A DNA stretch of 49,118 nt from a virus. The stretch spans positions 1 to 49,118 of IMG/VR virus record IMGVR_UViG_3300013131_003358; one strand, given 5' to 3'. Both the position numbers and the translations under genes were made by a program. The notes below the pieces were generated by a model. That model was not told the origin of the DNA. It saw only the letters and a program-made list of their open reading frames with translations, and made no database searches. This document shows positions 31,907 through 41,854 of the stretch, piece after piece (the stretch's first letter is position 1; the number at the start of each line of letters is the position of its first letter).

Positions 31907-32133
31907 TAGATAGGCATGAATTCTTCATTAACATGTCCGCAGTCATCACATCTAAATGTCGGTACCGGAATAATCTGCTCTTTAGCGGATGGCGACAATA
32001 ATGCCGGAAGACGCTTAAATGCCGACACTTCCCTAAAAAATCTACCACCGCATGATTCACATACTATGTTAACTAGATCTTCAGCTTTAATTCTTGGTGC
32101 AGGATTTGCATTCATGTTTAATTCTTTAGCCAT
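31906..32133 (-). CDS. Small zinc-ribbon protein
   Basis: 75 residues with CESCGG at about 29-34 and CDDCGH at about 62-67, two CxxC pairs typical of a zinc ribbon. FRCDDCGHVNEEF resembles the end of ribbons in transcription or replication accessory proteins, but the protein has no other domain. It lies between groEL and the gp62-like gene. Shine-Dalgarno AAGGGA is present. A specific role is not evident; similar small ribbons occur next to phage late-transcription genes. Confidence 0.7.
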   Translation of the reverse strand: MAKELNMNANPAPRIKAEDLVNIVCESCGGRFFREVSAFKRLPALLSPSAKEQIIPVPTFRCDDCGHVNEEFMPI

Positions 32134-32154
32134 AATTTCCCTTTATTATATGAA

Positions 32155-33792
<1,638 letters not shown>

Positions 33793-34722
33793 TTATTTTA
33801 TTTCATTTAACAATTTAACAATAGTTGCCATCATGTGCAACTCTTTATCTACTACAAATGCATCTTGATACTGCTGTTCAGCTAGAATCAATATAACACT
33901 TGCAATATGTCCTTTAGCATAATTATCAATTTCATCAAACAAATATTTGTATAGTGCCGTAAAATCTCTTACACGACTATCCGCAATGATTTGACGAATC
34001 GACTTAAATGCATCTTTTTTGTTTTGATCTGACATTAGTATTTCTAATACCTTTGTCATGTAATTTGCTTGAATTATACTAGTGGTATCTATAACTAATT
34101 TACCACTAATAACCTGCCTCTGGCATGAGTTTAATACACGACGTATATCCGGATATCCGGCATTAATGATAGAGACAAGATCTTCTGTCGCATACTGAAT
34201 ATTCAAGCTTTGTAGTATCGATACAATGCGCTTTGCTACTTCCTTTTTATTTGGAGGTGTTATTCCGAATACCTGGCATCTACTTTGTATAGGATCAATA
34301 ATTTTTTCAACGTAGTTACATGTCAATATAAATCGTGTAGTTGTACTAAATGTCTCCATTAGATTACGTAATGCGGCTTGTCCATTCGGTGTCATGTAAT
34401 CTGCCTCATCCAAAATTACAATCTTCCATTTGCGAAAGCCGACGGTACTAGCAAAGTTTTTAATTTTCGTACGTACCGTTTCTACATTATTTTCATCCGA
34501 TGCATTGACATACATTACATCCGCATCTACATTATTTGCGATGATCTTAGCAAGCGTTGTTTTACCAGTACCAGCCTGACCATAGAATAAAAGATGCGGC
34601 ACATCGCCGGACTCAATATAAACTTTAACTTTATCGATTATAGCTTCATTGCCAACATAACCGTCTAAGGTATTTGGCCTAAAAGCCTCGACCCATAGTG
34701 AATTTTCTTGTTTACCGTACAT
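33793..34722 (-). CDS. Clamp-loader large subunit (AAA+), T4 gp44-like
   Basis: 309 residues from MYGKQENSLWV; this start leaves one base after the dUTPase stop, whereas the longest frame begins at 34758 inside dut. LWVEAFRP at the start, Walker A GQAGTGKTT at 48-56, Walker B VILDEAD at 102-108, sensor 1 TCNY at 134-137 and the SRC arginine finger near 147-149 are those of RFC/gp44 subunits. Uses ATP to load the gp45-like clamp (35171) together with the gp62-like protein (31463). Downstream lies groEL. Confidence 0.93.
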   Translation of the reverse strand: MYGKQENSLWVEAFRPNTLDGYVGNEAIIDKVKVYIESGDVPHLLFYGQAGTGKTTLAKIIANNVDADVMYVNASDENNVETVRTKIKNFASTVGFRKWKIVILDEADYMTPNGQAALRNLMETFSTTTRFILTCNYVEKIIDPIQSRCQVFGITPPNKKEVAKRIVSILQSLNIQYATEDLVSIINAGYPDIRRVLNSCQRQVISGKLVIDTTSIIQANYMTKVLEILMSDQNKKDAFKSIRQIIADSRVRDFTALYKYLFDEIDNYAKGHIASVILILAEQQYQDAFVVDKELHMMATIVKLLNEIK

Positions 34723-34723
34723 A

Positions 34724-35164
34724 TTACTTTCCCGTTGATCCATATCCTCCTGTACCACGATCGGTCTCAGTTAAGTCGTCAGCTTGAATCATATTGACTT
34801 CTGGATACGGTAATATAAGTAATTGTCCGACGCGATCACCATCTTGATATCGTTTTAATGATGCAAAATAATTCTTTTTAGGAAATTTATACCGAAATGT
34901 AATTTCACCGCGATATCCGGAGTCAACAACGCCAACACAGTTAGCTAAGCTAATATCTGTCTTTGACACTGACGATCTAGGAAAAAGTAATCCTACGTGC
35001 CCAGCTGGTATCTCAACGGCTAGGCCTGTGTAGTATTCTATAAAATTATGCGTCGTGTCAATTTTATGTGCAATCGCTGTTATATCCATGCCGGCATCGC
35101 CAGGCTTTGCATAACACGGCGTCACTGCATTAGGTGACAATTTTTTGAATTTAACGTCTAACAT
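34724..35164 (-). CDS. dut: dUTPase (trimeric dUTP nucleotidohydrolase)
   Basis: 146 residues with all five family motifs: PGDAGMDITA at 21-30, PRSSVSKTDI, GVVDSGYRGEI with the catalytic Asp, GDRVGQLLIL, and C-terminal RGTGGYGSTG. Converts dUTP to dUMP, keeping uracil out of DNA and feeding thymidylate synthase (1-540). Placed between clamp and clamp-loader genes. The length is typical of trimeric enzymes. Confidence 0.96.
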   Translation of the reverse strand: MLDVKFKKLSPNAVTPCYAKPGDAGMDITAIAHKIDTTHNFIEYYTGLAVEIPAGHVGLLFPRSSVSKTDISLANCVGVVDSGYRGEITFRYKFPKKNYFASLKRYQDGDRVGQLLILPYPEVNMIQADDLTETDRGTGGYGSTGK

Positions 35165-35170
35165 GTAAAA

Positions 35171-35908
35171 TTAACTTGCTTGTAATTGTACCAAGTAATA
35201 TGTAGTTTTATATTCGCCAGCCTTTTCAAAGCTAACTTTAGCCAATCCGGCGGATGATACTTCGAGTGAACCCGAATCAGCATCTTTATTAGCTGTTAGA
35301 ATTTCTTTGAACAGATTGGATGAAAAACATGTTACGCTCATATCCGAACATGACTCGCTATTACATGGCAATGAGAATTTAATACGATTTGTGTTAATAG
35401 ATGAATAATTAATAATCATATCAACTTGGCCGCTTTTGCATGCAATTGCAAAATTTTCAGACTCTGGCAATGCATTTTTTGCTTTGATAAATTTAGTAGT
35501 AAAGTCTTTATCAATGTTAATATGTACATGCCAATCAGGTGTATTTTTTAGTTCTGGCACTTGCCGAATAACCGACAAGTCAGCTAACATAAATGTCATA
35601 TCCATATCGGCATCTTGAATACCAAGTGAAATTGCTTTATTGTCAATTGCCTTGATACTTACATTTACATCATCGTTAACCGCAGAAAGCATTTTTACAA
35701 GCTGAGGTGTTGCATATACGCCAAGCTCCATTGGAACTTTAGCGTCCATATCAGCTGTAATAAAGTTGCCTTCGCCAATTACATTTTGATCATCTGTAAT
35801 AAATTTAGTATTAATAACGCCGGTGCCTGGGACCTCCCATTTGACAGACGTTGTTGCGCCAGCCAAATGGTATCGGCTAACAAAGTTTAGTAACTGAGAT
35901 TTTTTCAT
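35171..35908 (-). CDS. Sliding clamp, T4 gp45-like
   Basis: 245 residues. LGVYATPQLVKMLSAVNDDVNVSI matches the T4 gp45 region (AIYDLNGFLGILSLVNDDAEI), and the end TYYLVQLQAS matches its NYVVALEA end, placing it among the phage processivity clamps. Forms a trimeric ring that tethers DNA polymerase. It is in the order clamp, dut, gp44-like, groEL, zinc ribbon, gp62-like, an altered T4 45-44-62 arrangement. The gene overlaps the DpdA-like gene by 4 bases. Confidence 0.85.
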   Translation of the reverse strand: MKKSQLLNFVSRYHLAGATTSVKWEVPGTGVINTKFITDDQNVIGEGNFITADMDAKVPMELGVYATPQLVKMLSAVNDDVNVSIKAIDNKAISLGIQDADMDMTFMLADLSVIRQVPELKNTPDWHVHINIDKDFTTKFIKAKNALPESENFAIACKSGQVDMIINYSSINTNRIKFSLPCNSESCSDMSVTCFSSNLFKEILTANKDADSGSLEVSSAGLAKVSFEKAGEYKTTYYLVQLQAS

Positions 35909-37110
35909 GATTTAGATTCTTCAAAAAACTGATTAAAAATATCTTTATTAATGGTTGTAATACTCTGCCCGCCAAATTTCTGATAGTACTGCTTATACTT
36001 TTCGTATACTGTTATTGCTTTATCCGGGTCCTCAAACATTTCATGAATACTTTTTAGGACTGCAGCAAGATCATCTGGCACCATATATTGTGCTACTTCG
36101 GGGTGGGCAGCGACAATTTTATTTACCTCTTTAATGGAATGTTGAAATAAATGTACATTATGCAATACCATTCGCGGCACGGCATCTCTGTTATATTCCT
36201 CTAGCATTCCCCATACGAAATCTTCACATGCTGGACAATCTAAACTGCAAGGCACCAAAACATCCTTTTCAAGTTCCGGAATATTGTCGCCTTTAGGCAT
36301 ATATACATCTGAGAATGATAGTTTCTTAATGTTATGTGAATGAAGATATGTTCCATATACAGGATACTGGCCTGGTGAACTTGAATCGGTCGTAACTGTA
36401 ATTCGATTGCCGTAATGTTTGTTAAGCAATTTTTGAATTGTTGCTAATATAAAGAAGTCCGATAGCTTTGATATACCAAGCAAGTGCATGTACTCAAGCC
36501 TAGTATTTTCAAATTCTCTGTTATTTAGCATTAGTGCCAGCGCCCACATAAAATCTACTAATTTCTGCGGACCGCCAATAGCCCAACCGGAAAATTCAAA
36601 ATGCTTAAATTTATGATACCACCAATCATATTCCTGAGGATTTGATCCTTGTAGCATGTTTAAAAACTTCGTCTTACCTGACTGATGCTTTTCGAACCAA
36701 GCAAAGTTATCATAACTGATATCAGCACACTGATAGAACTTATTTTCATATACCGTCTTAGGTGGAATATCTAAGTTAGCCGCAACATCTGAATTTGCCT
36801 CTAACCAATGAAAAATCTTTTCACGCAGGTCATTACTATATTTTAATGCACCTGTAGCAATCTGGTATCCACCCGAATCACCGAATACTAAAACGTCTTT
36901 ACCTAGGCCCATCTGTTGACGGATATCCATCTTTTTATAGTAGTGGCCTGCAGTGACTAGAAAATACTTATGTCTAAATTTTTCTGGGTATTCGTCAGAG
37001 TAAAACCGACATGTTACGCCAGATGACAATCGCTGGTCTTTAATCAAGGCCGAAGCAAATCCGCCGGCAGATAATGACGGAAAGTAGATAAATTCCTTTT
37101 GCTTATCCAT
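35905..37110 (-). CDS. dpdA: DpdA-like 7-deazaguanine DNA transglycosylase
   Basis: 401 residues. A TGT-fold enzyme: GDSGGYQ at 77-83 matches the TGT motif around Asp and GGFQ, NLDIPP at 112-117, SGWAIGGPQKLVDFMWAL around 174-191, MHLLGISKLSDFF at 208-220, TTDSSSP at 240-246 with a candidate nucleophile Asp242, and a zinc site Cys288, Cys292, Cys295 with His317 or His320. tRNA-guanine transglycosylase motifs on a phage replication operon, with FolE, QueD and QueE genes in the same genome, indicate DpdA, which exchanges guanine in DNA for a 7-deazaguanine. A tRNA-directed role is the alternative. Confidence 0.85.
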   Translation of the reverse strand: MDKQKEFIYFPSLSAGGFASALIKDQRLSSGVTCRFYSDEYPEKFRHKYFLVTAGHYYKKMDIRQQMGLGKDVLVFGDSGGYQIATGALKYSNDLREKIFHWLEANSDVAANLDIPPKTVYENKFYQCADISYDNFAWFEKHQSGKTKFLNMLQGSNPQEYDWWYHKFKHFEFSGWAIGGPQKLVDFMWALALMLNNREFENTRLEYMHLLGISKLSDFFILATIQKLLNKHYGNRITVTTDSSSPGQYPVYGTYLHSHNIKKLSFSDVYMPKGDNIPELEKDVLVPCSLDCPACEDFVWGMLEEYNRDAVPRMVLHNVHLFQHSIKEVNKIVAAHPEVAQYMVPDDLAAVLKSIHEMFEDPDKAITVYEKYKQYYQKFGGQSITTINKDIFNQFFEESKS

Positions 37111-38164
37111 TTAATACTTTTTGTAAATTATCACATGAGAAATAATGGTCATGAAGAAATTCGCTTTGAGCTTTAATAGCCTGCTGCAATTCTTCATATT
37201 TCGCCATCATAACTCTAATATATTTAACTAATTTTGATTTATTGCGAATATATGAACTATATGATTCAGTCCACTCACTTGGATACTTAAAAATATCATC
37301 ATACATTTCAGAGTAACTTAGACGATCGGGAACTAATGCCATAGCACCGGCTACCAAACCTTCATAACATGAAATACCCAACGTTTCTTGCAAATTAGCT
37401 GAAAATACTAATTTGGCCTTAGATAACAAAGTATGATACTGATATTTAGATAGATGACCTTCTTGGCATACTACAAATCTATATTCAGGCAATGCCAATG
37501 CTAAATCCTTAAAAATTTCTACTTGTTTTTCCGGAGCGATTCTATGAGGAAACAAAATTAGCTCTTCTTTATAGCCTGGCGTAATAATGTCACGTACATA
37601 TTCCATTGGCCATCCGGTACGATAACATTTGATATCTGCATGATTATACACGGACTGAAACAACTCAATATGATAATCTGAAGCAAACCAATTATAGTCA
37701 ATTGCTTTAGCTAAAGCATTTTCCGTATCCTTTACCCATGAATCAGTAATTAATCTGCCCAAAAAATCATTCTTATCGTAATTACCAGCATGCCATAGGC
37801 CATGTATAATAACAGGAATACCTAACAACTGGCTCATATACTTTAACTGTAAAATAGTAGGATTCCATGCATCAGTATATATAAAATGGTCACCCGCCTT
37901 AACTTTATTGTCTGTGAATAGACGTGCAATTTGCATCATCTGATCACTCTTATAAATGTTTGTTCCGCCGAAGTTTAAAAATGCACCGGGCGTTGTAGCA
38001 GCTGGAATATCACTAGGCCCTGAAATTGTAACAACTTGTTTGACTGTTACTGTTTCTTGTAGTAAACGAGGAATATGGACTTTCCATTGTGCTGTATATC
38101 TAGTTTCTACAGGTTCTAGATCTACTATGTATATCGTAGCATCACTTGTCATGTTTATATCCAT
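37103..38164 (-). CDS. Glycosyltransferase (GT-B) overlapping dpdA
   Basis: 353 residues. KEELILFPHRIAPEKQVEIFKDL opens a donor lobe as in GT4 enzymes, YRFVVCQEGHLSKYQYHTLL follows, and FSANLQETLGISCYEGLVAGAMALVP contains the donor-binding E-x7-E-like spacing. HGLWHAGNYDKNDFLGR lies in the acceptor lobe. It overlaps the DpdA-like gene by eight bases and lies 7 kb from the glycan island, so a role in decorating modified DNA bases, rather than surface glycan, is a reasonable inference. Confidence 0.78.
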   Translation of the reverse strand: MDINMTSDATIYIVDLEPVETRYTAQWKVHIPRLLQETVTVKQVVTISGPSDIPAATTPGAFLNFGGTNIYKSDQMMQIARLFTDNKVKAGDHFIYTDAWNPTILQLKYMSQLLGIPVIIHGLWHAGNYDKNDFLGRLITDSWVKDTENALAKAIDYNWFASDYHIELFQSVYNHADIKCYRTGWPMEYVRDIITPGYKEELILFPHRIAPEKQVEIFKDLALALPEYRFVVCQEGHLSKYQYHTLLSKAKLVFSANLQETLGISCYEGLVAGAMALVPDRLSYSEMYDDIFKYPSEWTESYSSYIRNKSKLVKYIRVMMAKYEELQQAIKAQSEFLHDHYFSCDNLQKVLNG

Positions 38165-38573
38165 CAGGAGTTACTTCCTGCATATTACATTTTGTAATGC
38201 AATGCAGATGGTAATCGTTATGAACCACTTTCATAGAATCATTAGACTTAAGAAGTGCAAAATCTGGCGAATGAAACATATACATGATATGAACCATATT
38301 ACGAATCTGCGGTGGAATCAAATGCAACCTCCCTTCAGGAACTTCAAATGTCACTAACCGATTTTCCTTTTCAATCCAATTTAGTACATCAGACCAATTG
38401 GAGTATTCAATTAGCTGCTCAACAGCTGGTGAGCAAAAATACACATGCGGCTGAACAATAAATGTTATCTTGTTCGACCAATCTTTGTCGACATTGCCAA
38501 TAAACAATGTTTTAATGTCGGATAAGCGACCTTCGCACTCCATACCGACCCAAGTTTCTTTGTAACCAATCAT
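38142..38573 (-). CDS. Hypothetical protein beside the dpdA locus
   Basis: 143 residues. MIGYKETWVGMECEGRLSDI opens the protein, and TFIVQPHVYFCSPAVEQL and MVHIMYMFHSPDFALLKSND follow. There is no motif I can assign. It overlaps the glycosyltransferase by 23 bases, and a TACTTATATTTAA motif abuts its start, so it may head the dpdA-clamp operon. Neighbourhood suggests a part in DNA modification or replication; that is inference only. Confidence 0.68.
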   Translation of the reverse strand: MIGYKETWVGMECEGRLSDIKTLFIGNVDKDWSNKITFIVQPHVYFCSPAVEQLIEYSNWSDVLNWIEKENRLVTFEVPEGRLHLIPPQIRNMVHIMYMFHSPDFALLKSNDSMKVVHNDYHLHCITKCNMQEVTPDGYKHDK

Positions 38574-38576
38574 GCA

Positions 38577-38587
38577 TTAAATATAAG
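38577..38587 (-). promoter_or_regulatory. CTTATATTTAA motif upstream of 38573
   Basis: Minus-strand CTTATATTTAA within TACTTATATTTAA, identical to the copy at 31192, ending three bases before ATG. Candidate promoter element for the modification and clamp genes. Confidence 0.35.
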
Positions 38588-38609
38588 TACATTATTATCA
38601 ATAAACAAA

Positions 38610-38672
38610 TTAAAATGCAAAAAATTTATTTAAATTATTGTTTTCTGGAATACGGCCCCAATTCATTGCATC
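38610..38672 (-). other. In-frame extension of DNA polymerase beyond a TAA stop
   Basis: After the polymerase stop (TAA, 38673-38675) the same frame continues for 20 codons to TAA at 38610-38612: DAMNWGRIPENNNLNKFFAF. Marine T4-like polymerases end in a comparable way (a conserved GW region, then a hydrophobic clamp-binding tail such as L-x-x-FF). The extension therefore looks like the true C-terminus cut off by one stop codon. A TTA to TAA change, readthrough or a sequence error would each explain it. Confidence 0.55.
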
Positions 38673-41090
38673 TTAAAAATCATTTAGTTTGTTTTCAAAT
38701 GACGACTTAAAGATCTTGTCATGATCAATATACTTTTTAATAAAGTCAACAATGATATCTGGATCATCATGTCCTTTCATAGCCATGGTTTCTAAATTCA
38801 TGGAGTTGGGCTTGACATATGTCCATTTAATTTTTTCCCCATCTAGAATTTCACGTATATTTTTAATGCCGTGAAATTGAAGCATATCATTGTAATTGAT
38901 CGCAGACTTTACATGAACCGGTGTGCCTTTTGCTGGCGGAGAGAATGGCGCGGACTTTTTTGGCTTAAACTTAGATATTTGTTTAACGCCAACCGGAAAC
39001 ATAATCTCAAGCAACTCACGATGTTTTATCGATTCCTTAAAATTTAAGATTTTTTCATCCAAGCTTTCTTTACTAATGTCGTTTAGTATATCTTCTAATA
39101 CCTCTGCCATAAATTTACGAAATGCCGGCGGGAATGATGATCGTACAACATCTAACCCTTTAACATCGAGTCTAGAGATAGTATGGCCTTCTTGATTAAT
39201 CAGCCATTGGGCATATCGTTTTTTTGCAATCCATAAGCCAGCCTTTGCGACAAACTCTTGTTTGATATCAAATCTATGAGTAGAAACATTATGGAATTTA
39301 ACGGCATACATATTATATGCGGTATTGATAAATGACTGCACTTCTCCGGCGATTTCTATAGTTTTCTCCGCCATCCATGCCTCATCCTTAATATCAAAGT
39401 CCGGATATCGCTTTTCTATTAATGGCAAAGATGAGAAAAATGTTGAGTCTGTATCAGTATATATACAATAATCTTTATCAGCGCCTAATTCCTTTTTGTA
39501 ATATTGATTTCCAATATCTGCCGTAAATTTAATTAGTTGCTGGCCGGTACTTGTAATTGCAACCGCATTATCTGGATCAAAAAATCTAAAGCCTGGAGTT
39601 CCTAATACACCGTAGAATGAGTTAAGCAAAATTTTAGTCACTAACTGCATACGATCATAATACTCAGCCTTAGCAGCATCGCCCTGCTTTTCATATTGTT
39701 TTTTTAAATTTTTAAATTCAACGCGTTCATCAAACCATTTACGAAGAATAGATGGGAGGAAGCCGTTAATTGTTGTATTGTACACCACACCATTTGCTGC
39801 AATAGAATACGAATTTTTTTCTAAATAACCGCGCAGCGCTGTGCTATCCTCCCACCCATTCCAACCGTCCGTATAATGATGGCCCGTATTTTTTACATAT
39901 TTATTGCCATCAAAATTATTTATCTTCGTAACTTTAGTTTCCGGAGATATGTTAAGTGTCATAATGATACTAGGATACAATGATGTCAAGTCAAGGTCAT
40001 ATACCCATTTATATCGCCCCGGAGACGGGGACTTAACATATGCCCCCATTAAGTCGACAGATTCTCCCGACTCTCGTTGTGCACGGCTTGGTGCTACAAT
40101 ATTATTACGTTTTAAGTACGTTAATGCAGCGCCGTCTAGATAACGTGTAGCAAACAAAAAGTCTTCATATGGAACATGGCCTTTATGACAAATACCACGA
40201 GCCAAATCAATCAATTTCATTTTTTTATCTAGTTCAACGACAAGATCTACGTCATTAATATTGTAATCAACATACTTTTGAATATCTGTCTTTAACAATG
40301 TATCCAACGTGCCATCATACTTAATTTTACCTTTACCCAACTCTTTCTGCGAAATAGCTTCTAACGAGTAGCTCGACTCCTGAGAATATGTAAAGTTCTT
40401 ATACAATGCCATATAGTCTAAACATGACACGCCAGAAATGCGATACCTGTTACGATGCTTTAGCCATATGACATCTGATATTGGTGATAGTTTACGTGCA
40501 AATGTATCGCCCATTACTTTTGACATGCGATTGAATAGATATGGAATATCGAAAAAATCAATGTTCCATCCCGTAATAATCGTAGGAGCAATTTCATGAT
40601 ATTTACTCATAAACTTTTGTAGCAACTCATATTCATTACGGCATGAAACCGTACTTAAATTGCCGCTACGCATATTTGGTACTTGACCACTCGGGTCTAG
40701 AATCCATACAAATTTTTTATCACCGCTGGCATCATAAATTGCAATAGATGTAATTTCATTTTCCGCAGTTTCAGCAGTAGGAAATCCATCTTCAACATCA
40801 ACCTCAATATCTATAAACAATGTTCTATGACCTACTGACGATTCGTCTGAATCTGTATACAAATCAATCAATGTACGAGTTTCTGGATTAACATCATTTT
40901 CATATAATCCTTGCTCATGCTGATCAATATCCGTTACTTTGTTAACACGTTCGCCGTCGAGTGCAACAAACGTACCGTATGTAGATTTACGATATGCATA
41001 TGGTTTGTATTTAAAATTATAATAACCTTTAATATCATCCCAGATGTGAATGCTATTGTCGTTATTTCGATATGCTATCGCTTGATACAT
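38673..41090 (-). CDS. DNA polymerase, family B (T4 gp43-like)
   Basis: 805 residues. 3'-5' exonuclease motifs: FIDIEVD at 92-98, GWNIDFFDIPYL at 174-185 and YNINDVD at 276-282. Polymerase motifs: DLDLTSLYPS at 365-374 (A), KILLNSFYGVLG at 486-497 (B), YTDTDS at 544-549 (C, the two catalytic Asp). Shorter than T4 gp43 (898). The stop after LNDF precedes an in-frame tail with a likely clamp-binding motif (38610-38672). Replicates the phage genome with the gp45-like clamp and 44/62-like loader, and should proofread. Confidence 0.96.
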   Translation of the reverse strand: MYQAIAYRNNDNSIHIWDDIKGYYNFKYKPYAYRKSTYGTFVALDGERVNKVTDIDQHEQGLYENDVNPETRTLIDLYTDSDESSVGHRTLFIDIEVDVEDGFPTAETAENEITSIAIYDASGDKKFVWILDPSGQVPNMRSGNLSTVSCRNEYELLQKFMSKYHEIAPTIITGWNIDFFDIPYLFNRMSKVMGDTFARKLSPISDVIWLKHRNRYRISGVSCLDYMALYKNFTYSQESSYSLEAISQKELGKGKIKYDGTLDTLLKTDIQKYVDYNINDVDLVVELDKKMKLIDLARGICHKGHVPYEDFLFATRYLDGAALTYLKRNNIVAPSRAQRESGESVDLMGAYVKSPSPGRYKWVYDLDLTSLYPSIIMTLNISPETKVTKINNFDGNKYVKNTGHHYTDGWNGWEDSTALRGYLEKNSYSIAANGVVYNTTINGFLPSILRKWFDERVEFKNLKKQYEKQGDAAKAEYYDRMQLVTKILLNSFYGVLGTPGFRFFDPDNAVAITSTGQQLIKFTADIGNQYYKKELGADKDYCIYTDTDSTFFSSLPLIEKRYPDFDIKDEAWMAEKTIEIAGEVQSFINTAYNMYAVKFHNVSTHRFDIKQEFVAKAGLWIAKKRYAQWLINQEGHTISRLDVKGLDVVRSSFPPAFRKFMAEVLEDILNDISKESLDEKILNFKESIKHRELLEIMFPVGVKQISKFKPKKSAPFSPPAKGTPVHVKSAINYNDMLQFHGIKNIREILDGEKIKWTYVKPNSMNLETMAMKGHDDPDIIVDFIKKYIDHDKIFKSSFENKLNDF

Positions 41091-41110
41091 AAATGTCTTT
41101 GTTTATAGAT

Positions 41111-41121
41111 AATATAAGTAC
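41111..41121 (-). promoter_or_regulatory. GTACTTATATT motif upstream of DNA polymerase
   Basis: Minus-strand GTACTTATATT, sharing TACTTATATT with the copies at 31192 and 38577, about 20 bases before the polymerase start in the gap after the 41127 gene. Candidate promoter. Confidence 0.3.
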
Positions 41122-41126
41122 TTTTA

Positions 41127-41348
41127 TTACACTAACTCTTCAATAACACCAACAATTTCACTGCCAATTAACAATGACAGTGCTAGTGTTAAGTTGATAG
41201 GAATACAGAGATATCCAGCAATCCGAATTCCAGATTTAATAAATGAAATTCGCTGATGCTTATCTGGATCAGGAATTTTGTGAAAATCGAATTTGCCACG
41301 TTTGTATTTGTAGCCTTTTTGCAATGCGTCGTATTTTATTGTTGTCAT
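41127..41348 (-). CDS. Small membrane protein
   Basis: 73 residues. N-terminal half basic and polar (KYDALQKGYKYKRGKFDFHK), C-terminal half a single hydrophobic segment (YLCIPINLTLALSLLIGSEIVGV), so probably a tail-anchored inner-membrane peptide. Between hpt and DNA polymerase. Function unknown. Confidence 0.6.
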   Translation of the reverse strand: MTTIKYDALQKGYKYKRGKFDFHKIPDPDKHQRISFIKSGIRIAGYLCIPINLTLALSLLIGSEIVGVIEELV

Positions 41349-41350
41349 GA

Positions 41351-41854
41351 TTAAATTTTATAAATGTTTCTATAATTTCGCTTTAAAGAATTGTCATCAA
41401 ATCCGTAACCTATTACCCACTCATCGTCAATTTCAAAACAAGTATGATCAGCTGGCATATGCGTATTTTTACGTTGAACTAATGTAACTACTTTAACCTC
41501 TGCCGGCATATGACTTGATACACGTTGCAAAATTTCTACCATGGTATTACCCGAGTCAATAATATCTTCGATAATGTAAACCCGTTTTCCTTTAAGATCT
41601 ACTTCTATCTCTTTAGTAAACGTAACTCCTTTGCTATTATCTTGTCCATCGTATGATTTGGGCCGAATAAAGTCTACTTGTATATCGATACCCATATCAC
41701 GTACGAGATCCGTAAAAAACATAAAGCCGCCGTTTAATACACATACCAGTACTGGCGGTAGTGAATTACCGCTATTTTTATGTTCTTCTGAGAGTTTGTG
41801 TGCCATGGCACGTACTCTACGTTCAATCTTATACTCAGGAAATAGAATTTCCAT
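41351..41854 (-). CDS. hpt: Hypoxanthine phosphoribosyltransferase
   Basis: 167 residues. VLVCVLNGGFMFFTDLVRD near 35-52, a flexible loop with KSYDG, and the PRPP-binding motif RVYIIEDIIDSGNT at 91-104 identify a type I purine phosphoribosyltransferase, with a C-terminal DDEWVIGYGFD that binds the base. Salvages hypoxanthine/guanine to nucleotides. Its ORF overlaps folE by 20 bases, so it shares an operon with the deazaguanine genes; it could raise the GTP supply for FolE. Confidence 0.94.
   Translation of the reverse strand: MEILFPEYKIERRVRAMAHKLSEEHKNSGNSLPPVLVCVLNGGFMFFTDLVRDMGIDIQVDFIRPKSYDGQDNSKGVTFTKEIEVDLKGKRVYIIEDIIDSGNTMVEILQRVSSHMPAEVKVVTLVQRKNTHMPADHTCFEIDDEWVIGYGFDDNSLKRNYRNIYKI

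Noticed and set aside
38673-41090. TAA recoding across the whole genome as the reason for the polymerase stop
   Set aside because: TAA ends many other genes at sensible boundaries, including groEL and queE-operon genes with overlapping starts, so it works as a normal stop here.
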